A DNA stretch of 64,000 nt from NCBI GenBank assembly GCA_030068075.1, contig CM057841.1:40341030-40405029 (forward strand), in the 5' to 3' direction. The notes under the pieces were generated by a model. It worked only from the letters and a program-made list of their open reading frames with translations, made no database searches and was not told the DNA's origin. Position numbers and translations under genes: made by a program. The DNA comes from Paguma larvata. Its lineage: Eukaryota; Chordata; Mammalia; Carnivora; Viverridae. Positions 1 to 11,090 of the stretch are shown in pieces; the stretch's first letter is position 1, and every line of letters starts with the position of its first letter.

Positions 1-264
1 CATGTTTCCCATAGGTCCAACGGTGATTAGTTCTCTTCCTTTCCCACTTGGCATTTTGCTTGGCTAATCCTGGAAGTGGGAGGGAAGGAGTATGGACTCA
101 GATGGGCCCACATTATGCATTTACAAGAATTAGGCAGTGGTATGGTCAGCTGCACAGGTTTATGTGGACACCAACTAACTAGGAAGGAAGGAAGCAGTTG
201 GTTGAAAATCTGCTTCCCCTGGCCTTTGTCCCAAGAAACTTCATACTAGCTATTTCATTCCACC

Positions 265-390
265 TCTCAGAATGCTCTTTGGGGTAGGTAGCATTAGAGC
301 TACGTTTCAATTGAGGAACTGGATATTCAGAGTCTTGAAGTTATTGCTTCAGAATCTCTCTGTTGTCCAGTGAGACCAGCACTGGTTCAG
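265..390 (-). repeat. MIR fragment
   Basis: Diverged match to the minus strand of MIR: 'ggggtaggtagcattagagc' stands where MIR has its 'aggtaggtattatta' block, and the 'gaggaactg' and 'cagagtcttgaagttattgc' blocks follow in order. Heavily mutated, so boundaries are loose. Sequence before it (1-264) holds nothing I recognise. Confidence 0.45.
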
Positions 391-751
391 AACACAGGGC
401 TAAAGACATGGAGCTCTCTTAGGAAAGCCTGTAGGCATGAGATGAGCTAATGGATTTGAAACAAAGATCACAATACAGGTCCTCAGATTTTCGTGTTCTA
501 AGAATCACGGGGGCTATGTAGATTCCAAGCACCTCCACAGAAGATTTCAGGGATGGTAAGAATGGAATGAACCCCAGGTTTCTGTATAGTTTTGATGCAA
601 TATTTATGACTTTGGATGAGGACGAAGAGGCCACTTAGCCAGGTCACAGTTAATAACTGCAACTTATTGAAGAAAATGATAAGATAGTTATTTGAACTCA
701 TACAGGGTGACACCAAGATGTAAATTTGAATAAAAAGTCTGTACTGCTACT
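391..751. other. Unassigned unique sequence
   Basis: No repeat family, long reading frame or low-complexity tract recognised. Two minus-strand frames of about 70 codons overlap here, show no known motif and are probably chance. Confidence 0.5.
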
Positions 752-1853
752 CACCTATTAAAATGGAAAATCCAGAACACTGAAAACACCAACTGCTGAA
801 AGAATGTGGAGCAAAGGTACTCTCATTTATTGGGGGTACCAATGCAAAGTGGTGTAGCCACTTTGGAAGACATTTTGGCAGTTTTCAATAAAGCCAAACA
901 TAACCTTACCACACAGTGCAACAATCGTGCTCCCAGATATTTACTTAAATGAGTTGAAAGCTCTACACAAAAACCTGTGTATACATGTTTATAAGTTTCA
1001 TTCACAATTGCCAAAAGGTGGAAGCAACCAAGATGTCCTTCCACAGGTGAATGGATAAACAAGCTGCAGTGCAGCCATGCAGGGGAATGTCGCCAACAAT
1101 AGGAAGAGATGAGCTCTCTTTGGCCACCCGGGTGGCTCAGTTGGTTGGGCACTTGACTTTGGCTCAGGTCATGATCTCATGGTTTGTGAGTTTGAGCCCT
1201 GCATCAGGCTCCCTGCTGTCAGCGTGGAGCCCACTTCCAATCCTCTTTCCCCCCTCTCTCTGCACCTTCCCCCCTGCACTCTCTCTCTCTCAAAAATAGA
1301 TAAACTTAAAAAATAATAATAATAAGTGAGCTCCCAATCCACAAAAAGACCTGGAGGATTCTTAAGTGCTTATTGCTAAGTGAAAGAAGCCAACCCGAAA
1401 AGGCTACAAACTGCACAGTTCCAACTATATGACATTTTGAAAAAGGCAAAACTAGGAAAAGAGTAAAAAAAAATCAGTGGTTGTCAGGGGCTGCAGGGGA
1501 AAGAGAAAGGATGAATACATGGAACACAGGGGGTTTTCAGGGCAGTGAAACTATTCTCTATGATACCGCAAGGTGGATACATGTCATTAGATATTTGTCA
1601 AAAACCATACAATATACAACCAAAAGAATGAATCCTAATATACACTATGGACTTTAGTTAATAATATTGTATCTGTATTGGTTCCTCAGTTGTAGAAAAT
1701 TGACCACGTTGATGCAAGATGTCAATACCGTAATAAGGGTAACCACACTGGGGTGGGAGGGCCTGAGGTTGTATATGGGGACTCTCTGTACTTTCCTCTG
1801 AATCTTTCTGTTAACCTAAAACTGTTCCAAAAATAAAGTATACTACTTATAAA
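752..1853 (+). mobile_element. L1M-type LINE, 3' end, interrupted by a SINE
   Basis: The sequence follows the 3' untranslated end of an old mammalian L1 (L1MA/L1MB class): 'agccactttggaagacattt', 'caattgccaaaaggtggaag', 'gtgaatggataaac', then after the SINE at 1117-1326 'agtgaaagaagccaaccc', 'ccaactatatgacattttga', 'gatacatgtcattagat' and 'cctaaaactgttccaaaaat'. The element is 5'-truncated and has no intact reading frame. It is older than the SINE that splits it. Confidence 0.95.
1117..1326 (+). mobile_element. CAN-SINE (tRNA-Lys derived) nested in L1M
   Basis: tRNA-like head 'gggtggctcagttggttggg', 'ggctcaggtcatgatctca' and B-box-like 'gagtttgagccctg', then a CT-rich body and the tail 'caaaaatagataaac'. 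A 7-base target-site duplication 'tgagctc' flanks it (1110-1116 and 1327-1333). Head and body are diverged from the consensus, so this is not a recent copy. Confidence 0.95.
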
Positions 1854-3084
1854 ATAAAAATTAAACATTAAGATTATAAAATAAAAAATAAATCTCAAGC
1901 TTCCTTGAGCACTACCCTGGTCCCAACCCACCCTTCTCTTATATGGGGATTCAGTCCAGGAGTGCTGTTTGAATGCAGTAAAAATGCATCTGAAAGAATT
2001 TCAAATTGTTAAAGTTCCGAGTTCTTCAGGTACCATGATGTAAACCTCTATGGGTATAGTTACCTTACCAAGGACACTGAGCTTTCTCAAGAGTTTGCAG
2101 ACATCTGCTAAATGCCTCTCCAGTACCCTTCCTTCTTCATTATCTGGGATTCTGATAAAGCTATTTACAATGGAGGCTTTGATGAACTTGACTGTGCATC
2201 TGTACCTTCCAGGCAGGCCTGGTCCATCGTGGTGCTTCATCCCTTTCCTTGTGCAGAAATTGGTCCAGGGACATAGATATTGGCCTAAGTAGAGGTGATC
2301 TATAAGGTTGTCTTTCATAAGATTGAATACAGAAAACTGAGAGCAGAGGAAGGAAAGTCTGAGGAGATGCGGGGGAGACATAAGCATGGGGGAAATGAAT
2401 GGGAAATGGGGAAAGAGAGAGAAGAGAGAGGAAAAGAGAAAGAGCTCTCTTCCTGTGATGAAAAGCTAAAAAAAAAAAAAAAAACACATTGGGAGCAAAG
2501 AGCTACCAGGTCCATTTTTCTGTCTGTATGGATGGTCTGAATGAGAATAAACTAATAAAAATGGATAAAAGAAGGGGAGGGATGGAGAAGGGAGATAAGA
2601 AGTGCTGAGAGAGAGGAGAAAGAAATCATATAATTTTTATCACTTTGAATTTTGAATTTTTAATTACATTAACCAACATTGTGGTTTTTTGGGGGGGGCT
2701 GTAATTTCTAGATGTGGGTTCTCTTATTGCTGTAATCTACCAACACAGTGGGTACGTGATTCCCTCTGTGCACCAATACCTAAATCCTTCCTGTGTTAGA
2801 TCCCTGCATGAACTGGTGCCTAATTCCAACCTTCTGTAGTCAGAATATCACCAATTTCTGCCTCTAGCAGGGTGGAAGATATGTGTGCATTAGGCCTACT
2901 GAGAAGGCATGTGTAGAAAAAAATGTACCGTAAACAGGCTGAACAAATGAAAGAATCACACAGTTCACACAAAGAAGCAAATTATAAGGAAGAAGTGAAG
3001 CTAATGCAGACTGAGGGCCTGCCATCATTCTCTTTCAAATTCACTTTCTAATTTTATTTTTTTCATTGCTGTATTTATGCATAG
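1854..3084. other. Unassigned, with purine-rich and poly-A tracts
   Basis: No gene recognised. Contains a purine-rich stretch at about 2380-2450, A17 at 2468-2484, a second GA-rich stretch at about 2560-2625 and T6G8 near 2683. A minus-strand frame of 128 codons (2001-2387) overlaps frames on the other strand; it contains no domain I can name. Confidence 0.5.
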
Positions 3085-3235
3085 TGTAATCCCATACTGT
3101 TTTACAGATGATAAACCAGAGGCTCAGAAAAGATAGATAACTTACCTAGCCAATAAGTGGCCAAATAATAATGTTCATGAGATTTATCTGAATTCTAGCC
3201 AATACATTCTTTACTGTACCAATACAGGGTGGCAG
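3085..3235 (-). repeat. MIR
   Basis: Reads as MIR reversed: 'actgttttacagatgataaa' matches its 'cattttacagatgaggaaa', followed by 'ccagaggctcagaaaag', 'ataacttacctagccaataa' and 'gtggc'. Confidence 0.75.
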
Positions 3236-3411
3236 AAGATAATAGGTGGCTGGGAGAATATGTCCCATGCTCAAGGTCTAACTCTCCTGAGGTGGACAGA
3301 ACTTTCCTGGGCGTATTATCTCTTGACCAGCTCCTATTCTTTCTCTCAGTTTGTATCCTTTCGCATATCCATGCCTGTAATTAGCAAACATTTCTAAAGA
3401 GGCTACCATAG

Positions 3412-3626
3412 GGGCACCTGGGTGGCTCAGTCGGTTGGGCAGCCAACTTCAGCTCAGGTCATGATCTCATGATTTGTGAGTTCGAGCCCCGTGTGGGGCT
3501 CTGTACTGACAGCTCGGAGCCTGGAGCCTGCTTCAGATTCTGTGTCTCCCTCTCTCTCTGCCCCTCCCCGACTCGCACTCTGTCTCTGTCTCTCAAGAAA
3601 TAAATAAATGTTAAAAAAAATAAAAT
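3412..3626 (+). mobile_element. CAN-SINE, felid type
   Basis: Full-length copy: 'gggcacctgggtggctcag', 'caggtcatgatctcatgatt', B-box-like 'gagttcgagccccg', 'agcctggagcctgcttcaga', CT-rich region and A/T tail. A 16-base perfect target-site duplication ('aaagaggctaccatag') lies at 3396-3411 and 3627-3642, so boundaries are exact to a base or two. Confidence 0.98.
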
Positions 3627-3799
3627 AAAGAGGCTACCATAGTTCAGTAAAGGGTTGAAGATGCACAAGAAGAAAAGGAATATGCTGGCTGGCCCCACTT
3701 AAGGGGTGTAGCCCCCACTGGGGCAGACTTTGCTGAACAGACAATTTGCAGTACAACATGAGTTTATGTGCAGTAATGGAGGCAGGATCAAGAGCTGGG

Positions 3800-3895
3800 G
3801 AATAAGAGACTCACTCTTCCTGGGGGCTCTAGGGAAGGCTTCATAACAGAAGTTATATTTGGGATGGGCTTTGAAGACTGATGGAGAAAGAGGGA
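3800..3895 (+). repeat. Old mammalian interspersed repeat, family not named
   Basis: Resembles a common old repeat whose readable text runs 'gggaaggcttcctggaggag...gacatttgagctgggccttga'. Here: 'ctctagggaaggcttcataa', 'tttgggatgggctttgaaga'. Related pieces occur at about 4631, 17880 and 58690. I do not assign a family name. Confidence 0.45.
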
Positions 3896-3916
3896 CCTCG
3901 TGGTTTAATAGTGTTA

Positions 3917-3968
3917 AATATATGTGCATATATATGTGTATATATATATATACACACATATATATATT
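3917..3968. repeat. TA/CATA microsatellite
   Basis: Alternating TA with interspersed TG/CA dinucleotides, about 50 bases. Confidence 0.9.
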
Positions 3969-4630
3969 TGTTAACCTCTCTATGGGGGGGTAACTATTTT
4001 TTGTTTGTCTAACATATCATATATATCATATTCTCTCTCCTTCTCCCTCTTCTACTATAATAAAAACTTTCTATTAGAAAACCACCCCTCTTCTCTCTGT
4101 TCATGAGTTTTGTCTTTGACCTCTGTCCAGTAAATCACAGTAAGACACATGGGGTTGACTCATGACCTTAATTTGACCAAATAAGAATCATATCCATAAT
4201 TTCTGCATTCTCATTTCTCAGAAAATCAGGACTTTCTCAAGGCTTGTTACCTGGCCAGATGTAAGTCTACAGGGGCCATTGCTCTATATGAGCAATCAAG
4301 TGGACAGGACTTACCTGAGAATGAAGTCTTTTAGAGCAGGCAAAAAAGAGTTTGATGACTTTTTAAGTACCGGCATCTATCTGTGCCTGAAGCCAGTAAC
4401 ACTTCTATATTCCATAGGTAAGTTAACCAATTAAATTTAAATTTGATAGATACTCTACACTAATACAGTGAATGCTATTTAAGTAACATTTGCATTTTAT
4501 CTGAGACCTCCTAGAGGACGTCTTATGCATACTCAGAGTGAAATTTTTGTAAACATGATAGGCATTCAAAAAGTATTTGTCAATCAAATCATCAACCATC
4601 AGCTGTGAAGATAAATAACAGAGAGCCTTT
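3969..4630. other. Unassigned sequence
   Basis: AT-rich, no gene recognised. 'gataggcattcaaaaagtat' near 4558 faintly resembles the L2 3' end, but too weakly to call. Confidence 0.45.
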
Positions 4631-4970
4631 CTGGAAGCTCACAGCCCAGTGGTAGAGATAGGCTTTAACCAATTGATCACAATGCCACGTGATACCATGA
4701 GAGAAAGTCTACTCGTGGCAAAAACGAAGGAGAAATCATCTTTCTGGGTGAAGAGAAGGAAAGCTTCCTGGAGGAGACCACATCTCTGATAAAGGACAAT
4801 GAAACAAGAGTTCACAGACAGGGAAACAGAGTGAGAGCTTTCCAGGGACAGGATCAGCTTTCTTTTTAGGCAAGGCATAATAAATAGTGTGTTCAAGGAA
4901 GACACTTGGCTGGCAAGATTGGTTTGAAATGCTCTGAGAAGCATATTGAGGTTCAATAATGAAGAAATGT
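4631..4970 (+). repeat. Old mammalian interspersed repeat, family not named
   Basis: Same old repeat type as at 3800: 'gaaagcttcctggaggagac', 'cacatctctgataaaggaca' and 'ctttccagggacaggatc' stand in the expected order. Strongly diverged. Confidence 0.4.
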
Positions 4971-5644
4971 TTATACTGTACCAATCAATCTTACCCTGTG
5001 AAAAATAGGAACCCAGAAAAGGTTTTTAAAATAAGAATGGAATTGCTCAGATCTGAATTCTAAAAGATACACTCAATAGTAAGAGGGGAGACTTGTTAGG
5101 GAGTGGGCAGAAATCAAACAGGGATAGAGATAAATAACCATGAGTGTGACTATCAGAGACTCTGAGAGAGATGACAGGGCATACCCAAGGTGGTCGAGAG
5201 TAGGTTGAGAAGGAAGAAAGGAGAAGGGAAGAGAGGGGTAAGAGAAAGAATGGCAGAATGCTACATGGAAGTCTGAGGGAAGAAATAAGTTTACCTTTTT
5301 AACTCTTTTTGCAAATACAGATCAAAACGCCAGGAAATAGTGGAGTTGTGGGTGAGCTTGACCCATACCTTCAAGCCGCAGATGTTATGGTGGCCGGTGT
5401 TTCTGTGGCAAGCATTTAAGTGGCAGACATATTAGTGGCAAGCAGTGTTTTTGGGAGTATTTCATGGGAGGAATCACCTACATCTTTGAGATCCTGCACA
5501 TACCTTAAGCAAGAGTATTTCCTGAAAGCACTGGCCAGCTATGGTTCTTACCCTGAAATCACATACCCAGAGTCTATGTGCCAGCCAGGCGCCACTGAGG
5601 TTTGCAAAAAGTAGCCATCCTCCTCCTCCTCATGCAACATGCAC
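4971..5644. other. Unassigned, with a GA-rich stretch
   Basis: No gene or repeat family recognised. Purine-rich at about 5205-5260. A direct repetition of 'agtggcaagca/gtggcagacat' wording near 5400-5445 is too short to call. Confidence 0.4.
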
Positions 5645-5790
5645 CTGCTATGGGCAAGAAGCAGGGTCGGATTGGCCACCTAAGCACTTTGCAGATATTT
5701 CCTCATGCAATTCTCATGATTACTCCATGAGACAAGCAGTAGTATTATCTCCACTTTCCAAATGAGGAAATTAAGGCTTAGAATAATTTC
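5645..5790 (-). repeat. MIR
   Basis: Minus-strand MIR: 'aagcactttgcagatatttc', 'aattctcatgattactcc', 'agtagtattatctccacttt' and 'aaatgaggaaattaaggctt' follow the reversed consensus in order. A (TC)n array abuts its end. Confidence 0.85.
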
Positions 5791-5791
5791 A

Positions 5792-5794
<3 letters not shown>

Positions 5795-5828
<34 letters not shown>
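5795..5828. repeat. (TC)n microsatellite
   Basis: Uninterrupted TC dinucleotide array of about 33 bases. It is not inside a SINE. Confidence 0.95.
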
Positions 5829-5829
<1 letters not shown>

Positions 5830-6416
5830 TGCCTTCTATTTAGATCATTTTGTGTATACACTTTAGTATTTTAGGGAAAAAAAAGATTCTGGGTATGTTT
5901 CCACACCCTTATGTAATATTTGGAACATAATTATAATGATTGAATACTACTCATCCAAACAGATAATAGATGTAACATCTTTTATATGGTGGAATTTAAG
6001 TCACTTCCTTTTTTTTCCTAGTAGTATAAATAATGTTATGACAAACCTCCCTATTTACAAAAAACAAACAAAAATCAAAAAAGTAAACTCTGATTTTCCC
6101 CTGCAATTAATCTTAGAGAAAGATTTACTAGGATGAACATGTAGTCATGGCATCTTTTTCTAAATTTTAGAAAGAGTTTCTAAAAATAGTGTTGCAATAG
6201 TTTTAAAACAAGGTTTGGAGGAAGAGTCGCTTGGTTAATAAACGAGGAGCTGGTAATACACTCAATTACATTTCTTGTTGATTCAATTGGCCTTTTCTCC
6301 CCATCATCACCTGTCCATAATGCTGCCTTCCACAATGAGTCCTGTTTGAGAAGCAGTCCAAGGCCATAAATCAGTTATGACAAAACTCCTTTTTGTCTTT
6401 GAGAATCCTTATTTTT
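5829..6416. other. Unassigned AT-rich sequence
   Basis: No repeat family or gene recognised. A 66-codon plus-strand frame at 5936-6136 is AT-rich and without motif. Confidence 0.5.
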
Positions 6417-6464
6417 TTTTTACTTATTGACAATATATTTAATTTTTACTTATTGACAATATAT
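6417..6464. repeat. Two-copy tandem duplication, 26-bp period
   Basis: A 22-base unit containing 'acttattgacaatatat' occurs at 6417-6438 and again, identical, at 6443-6464, joined by 'ttaa'. Confidence 0.9.
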
Positions 6465-6684
6465 GTTTTAACTGTGAATATTTGATAGATTTATAGGTCA
6501 GGTAAATCATCTTTGGCAAGAAAATCATATAGCGATGGAAGCATTCTCAAAATGTCCTCTCTGCAGCATAAGCTTCTTGCAAAGCTGTTTTTTCCATTTC
6601 TTCATGAATGAAAAATCATTCTTAGAATGAGGTTTACCACAGATGTAGGGAATGATGATCTGCCTTTAAAATCATTTTCTTAAA

Positions 6685-7050
6685 ATACCCAACTCATGGA
6701 AACAGAGACTAGGAAAGTGGTTGCCATGGGTTTAGGAATGAAGAATATAGGAAGAAGTTGGTAAAACGGTACAAACTTTGAGTTTTAAGATGAATACGTT
6801 CTCAAGATCTAATGTATTACATGGTGACTATAGTTGACAACACTGCATTGTGTAATTAAATTTGATAAAAGAGGAGAACTTAAATGTTCTCACACATGCA
6901 AAAAAAGGAAATACATGAAGTAATGTATTTTTTAATTAACTCAATGAGGGTATCTTTTCACAATGTATACATGTGTCAAATCATCACATTGTACACTTTA
7001 AATATCTTACGATTTTGTAAGTATTCTTTAATAAAACTAGAAAAATAAGT
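6685..7050 (+). mobile_element. L1M-type LINE 3' UTR
   Basis: Blocks of an old L1 3' UTR in order: 'actcatggaaacagagact', 'gtggttgccatgggttta', 'acatggtgactatagttgac', 'ttaaatgttctcacacatgc', 'caatgtatacatgtgtcaaa' and 'tcacattgtacactttaaat', ending in 'aataaaactagaaaa'. 5'-truncated and non-coding. Confidence 0.95.
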
Positions 7051-7293
7051 AGATCTAAAATGTTTGCAAAAGTTATCTGTGAATATATAATTAAGATATT
7101 CAAGAGGAGAAAAAAATTAGGAAAAATGTCCAAAAAAATAATAAATTAAGTAATTTTCTTTGGTTAGAATTTTAGATGTTATTAATTGGCTTTTTTTCTC
7201 ATTTCCAGGATTTTTAGTTTATTTTATAACTACTGGTACATCTTCAGCTCACCTTAAATCATTTTAATAATTATGACTTCAATAATAATTTGG

Positions 7294-7532
7294 GGGGAGT
7301 CGCCTGAGTGGCTCCATCTATTAAGCTTCATACTTTAGCTCAGGTCATGATCTCACCTTGGTGAATTTGAGCCCTGCATCAGGCTCTATGCTGACAGCTC
7401 AGAGCCTGGAGCCTGCTTCAGATTCTGACTCCTTTTCTCTCTGCCCTTCTGTTTACATTCTGTGTGTCTCTCTCTCTCTCTCAAAAATAAATAAGTAAGC
7501 AAGTAAATAAATAAATAAAAATTTAAAATTTA
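7294..7532 (+). mobile_element. CAN-SINE, felid type
   Basis: Diverged head 'cgcctgagtggctcc', then 'agctcaggtcatgatctcac', 'gacagctcagagcctggagc', a CT-rich stretch and an 'aaataaataagtaagcaag' tail. A likely duplication of 'aataatttgg' flanks it (7284-7293; 7533-7545 with small differences). Confidence 0.95.
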
Positions 7533-7545
7533 AAATAATTTTGGA

Positions 7546-7800
7546 GTGATTTGAAATTTATAGGAAAGTTGCGAAGATAGTACAGACTGTTCCTTCACCA
7601 AGTTTCTCCTAATGTTCATTACATACATAGCCATTTATCAAAAGTCATCAATTAACATTGACACAATACTATTAAGTAAATTATAGAGTTCATTTGATTT
7701 CACCAGTTTTTCCACTAATGTCTTTTTTCTGTTTTATAATCCAAATACTTCTGAATCTAAACAGTAGCATTTAGTCTTTTGGGGTTATCTGATTCTTCAT
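7546..7800 (+). mobile_element. Old L1-like 3' fragment
   Basis: Reads like a known old LINE tail: 'aaatttataggaaagttgcg', 'aagatagtacagactgttcc', 'attaacattgacacaatact' and 'tttcaccagtttttccacta'. Probably L1M class; the orientation is by analogy only. Confidence 0.65.
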
Positions 7801-8641
7801 AGGCCTGATCTTATCCCCATTATGTTATTTTGAAAAATGGCTAATGTAAGCTCAGCATCAGCATAACAGTTTCTCCTCTTGTCCTGGAGTCCGCTTCTGC
7901 TTACTTTGTTAGTATTCTCTTCACTCCATGTTTTCTTTTCAGGAATTTAAAAAATCTACTTCCTTTTGAATGGATTAATTTAGTCAAGCCCACATTATAT
8001 ACTCCATAAATCTACTTAACTAAGCCACCCTGAACTGCAGGACGTCACAACACAGTGGCAAAAGGATAATTGCCAACTTTGTCAAGTTATGGAATTCTTA
8101 CCCTTTCATGGGGTATATCAAACATCATTCAGGATCTGGGATGCTCTGAAAGATGGAGAAACTAATGGCACCAGCTTCAATCAATGCTATTAGAAAAAAT
8201 GTTATTTTTCTTATTTTTTACTTAAGTAAATGTAAGTTCTATTCAGATATATGAATAGAAGAATAGATTCCAGTATTTACTCCCCATATCTCTACAGATT
8301 TGATTCCCCCACTGGAGGGATTCTGTCACCATAGGAGTCTGGCTGGCTTCTGTAGGTTTTAATGATGCTACAAGGGGTCTTGGGTGTGGCACGGGGGCTG
8401 GCCAGTTGTCACCCCCTCCTTACAGCCTTCCTTTCTAGTCCTCACCACTCAGGAATGCATCCTTATTAAACCAGGCTCAGAAGCTCAATGTGTCTGCTCT
8501 GCGTCACTAAAAATGCTCCTGAAATATGACATCTGCAGTGTTAGGGAGAGCAGGACTTTGTTGTGTGGCATTTAAACTTTCAGCAGGATCACAGAACATC
8601 TGTTATTTCAACTTGGACTTGATTATTTTTTTTTAAACCGC
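7801..8641. other. Unassigned sequence
   Basis: No gene or repeat recognised with confidence. A 63-codon frame at 8384-8575 has no motif. Confidence 0.45.
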
Positions 8642-8745
8642 CAGACTTTCAGACCATACAATACCAGCTTTCTTCAAATGTAACTCTTAAGTTCCTTTTA
8701 TGGTAAAGTTTAATACTGTGAACATATGGAGGGTCTGAAAGTCTG
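8642..8745. repeat. Perfect 14-bp inverted repeat, 76-bp spacer
   Basis: 'cagactttcagacc' at 8642-8655 and its exact reverse complement 'ggtctgaaagtctg' at 8732-8745. The spacer shows no further long complementarity. No matching target-site duplication was found outside the arms. Confidence 0.9.
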
Positions 8746-9668
8746 CCAAATGTTTTAAAAGACAAGGTTATAAATACCCCAGCAGCGAGCTTTGTTCCTT
8801 AATGTATGGCTCTGTTACTCGGAGTCAACGTGGAAGATAAATCAGAACATAGAGCTGGCTTGGGCATTAACTTGATATTTCTGGCAAGTATTCATAGTAT
8901 CTCATTTGAAAGAGAGAAAGAGAAGTGGTTGTTCTGAGGTAACATTACCAGACTGCAAAAAAAAAAAAAAGTGAATTTTATAAAATCAGCAAAGAGCAGA
9001 ATTATAGCTTAACTGAAACATCTAAAAATGCAAATACACACTCCAATTTTCTTAACCAGAAGATTGAAGCTTAAAGAGTCATCATAATGCCCATGGGTTT
9101 GGAGATTACACTTTTTTGTCCATTTCCTCTAGATTTGGAATAAATACATCTAATTTCCTTGTTAATGGGTCTCCCTACCCTGCCTAAGCTCAGTGCTTCA
9201 CTAATCCCCGGGGTCCTGTTCTCAAGTGTCTCTCTGCCAAAATTTGGGTTTGTCCCAAACCAACTCAGTTCAGGACCCGCCCTATCATTTCCCTGACTCT
9301 GTTTTGAGATTTGTTGACCTGCCTGGCTGGTCCCATCTGCGGCTGGCCCTTACCCACTTCCACGAAACAAGATGCCACATGACGAGACTGGCCTAACACG
9401 TCCTTGAGACAGGCCTCTTGGGTGAATAAACCTCAGCATGGTGTAAGGAAGTGTCTTTGCATGAACTTTCCAGGTCACTAGGATAATGCTTAATAATTCA
9501 TGTCCTCCTCCCAGTAAGTACACTTAGTATCCTGTTGTCTTAATGCAGCTTCCAAAGAGTCTAGGAACTGCCTGGACGTAGATCATTTATGTGACAGGAT
9601 ATGATTAAGGGCAGGGTGCTAAAAAAGGAAAACTTCACTAAGACTATTTTTTCCCTTTCTGGATGAGA
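8746..9668. other. Unassigned, includes A14
   Basis: No gene recognised. A14 at 8957-8970. Relatively GC-balanced between 9160 and 9400, without CpG clustering. Confidence 0.45.
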
Positions 9669-9711
9669 TTTTCTTTCTTTCCTTCCTTTTTTTTTTTTTT
9701 CTTTTCTTTTC
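9669..9711. repeat. Pyrimidine-rich low-complexity tract
   Basis: T and C only, with 'ctttcttt', 'ccttcc' and T-run blocks, just before 'cagaatgcc'. It resembles a splice-acceptor tract, but no exon is recognisable downstream. Confidence 0.85.
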
Positions 9712-9734
9712 AGAATGCCAGCAAAGCCAGAACT

Positions 9735-9860
9735 TCTCTTTCTCTAAAATGGGAGTAATAATCAATCTGAAATCAATCTGACTTGATTAGACCATTGATA
9801 TGAGACTCAGATGACAAAATGCATGAGAAATTCATAACAGCATGAAAAGTGCTTTTGCTG
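9735..9860 (+). repeat. MIR fragment
   Basis: 'tctctaaaatgggagtaata' matches MIR 'tctgtaaaatgggaataata', followed by 'aaaatgcatgagaaatt' and 'agcatgaaaagtgctttt'. An 11-bp direct duplication 'aatcaatctga' at 9760-9781 interrupts it. Confidence 0.5.
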
Positions 9861-10027
9861 TTTGTGTTAACTAGCTGGTCTTGGCTGACATCCCAAAGAA
9901 TCTTCAAATCTCAATGGATTACAACCACAATTTTATCTGTCACACACGCTACATGTCGTCAGTGGGTTACTTGCCAATGGATGTGATTGAACATAGTATA
10001 TGCCACATATAAAGGAAGGTTTTAAAT

Positions 10028-10064
10028 TGTGTGTGTGTTTGTATGTGTGTGTGTCTGTATGTAC
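10028..10064. repeat. GT-rich microsatellite
   Basis: Imperfect GT array with TATG and TCTG interruptions. Confidence 0.9.
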
Positions 10065-10884
10065 GGTTGACTTCACTTCTTGCACAGCTGCCCTCTGCTA
10101 TAGGATGAACATACTCTAGACCCAATCTCTTTTCTTCTCTGTCCAGTCAACCCAAGATAACCAGTTCACTTACCTCAGACTGAACCTTCAGGATCTCCGT
10201 ATCTCATCCAGCCATGAATCTCTACGTGGCTTTCCTTTACTTTCCGCTAGGATATTGGGCCACCATCAAAACTTTCTTTTATAGGCTATTTGGTATGTAG
10301 AAATAGCCAAATTTATCTACATAAAAAAAATGCAGTGCAATCCCTCCCCAAACATGAGTTCTATTTGAGTAAAATTCTAGCATAAGAAAACTGGAGTTTG
10401 GGAATAGAGAAGTGTAGAAAAATAGGAAGTTGAACAGATTTTAATTTTGAAAGCCTCAGAAGGATAAAAAGGGAAAGTGATGTGGGTATCGGAACTCCCT
10501 CAGCTGGCACATGAAACAAGAAATGAATTAAGTCTTTGATTGGAGATCCATATCCCCAAATGCCTTTTACTGGGTATTATCTGTGACAAAACAAGACACG
10601 TTTAGGTATATTTCATTGAGGCCAAGGGGAAAGAAGATCTTAAAAATCTCCAATGAGTATAGACAGTAGAAGGAAATTTATAATATAGCATCAAATATTA
10701 TTATTAATGGAATGCACATAAATGCATGTAAAATTTATCTACTTAAACTATTTAATCTCAACCTTGTTTGTTTGGTTTTCCTATAAAATGTTAAGTTCTG
10801 AGCTTTATCCTCTCAGAGAGTTTTAAGGAGCCATACCCTACTGACTGGGACATTAATGTGATATGTCAGAGAGTACCAGAGACA
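10065..10884. other. Unassigned sequence
   Basis: No gene, recent repeat or low-complexity tract recognised. Confidence 0.45.
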
Positions 10885-11090
10885 GGGCCAAGCACTTGGG
10901 TTTTGCATTCCCACATGAGTTCAAGTTCTATCCCTTAATATCTGAGCCTCAGAGCAAGTCATTCCAACATTCTAAACCATTGTTTCCTCATGGGTAACAT
11001 GGTGATGATGGTGATAGTACTAATATATGAGGTAATGAAATCAATGAATAAGTCAAACTTAGTTGCCTAATATATGGCACTTGGTTTGGT
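10885..11090 (+). repeat. MIR
   Basis: 'gttttgcattcccacatgag', 'tctgagcctcagagcaagtc', 'accattgtttcctcatgggt', 'gataatgaaat'-like text and 'atatatggcacttggt' follow the MIR consensus in order. Confidence 0.75.

Noticed and set aside
2460..2490. A17 as the tail of a processed pseudogene
   Set aside because: No gene-like sequence precedes it and no target-site duplication was found.
5795..5828. Regularly spaced short repeats as possible CRISPR arrays
   Set aside because: All regular arrays here are di-, tri- or tetranucleotide microsatellites without spacers, and the host is a mammal.
8760..8830. TATA-like 'ttataaataccccagcagc' as a core promoter
   Set aside because: No initiator, CpG context or recognisable transcript downstream; AT-rich matches of this quality are common.
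9669..9715. Polypyrimidine tract plus CAG as a splice acceptor
   Set aside because: The following sequence has no coding character and reads as a diverged MIR.
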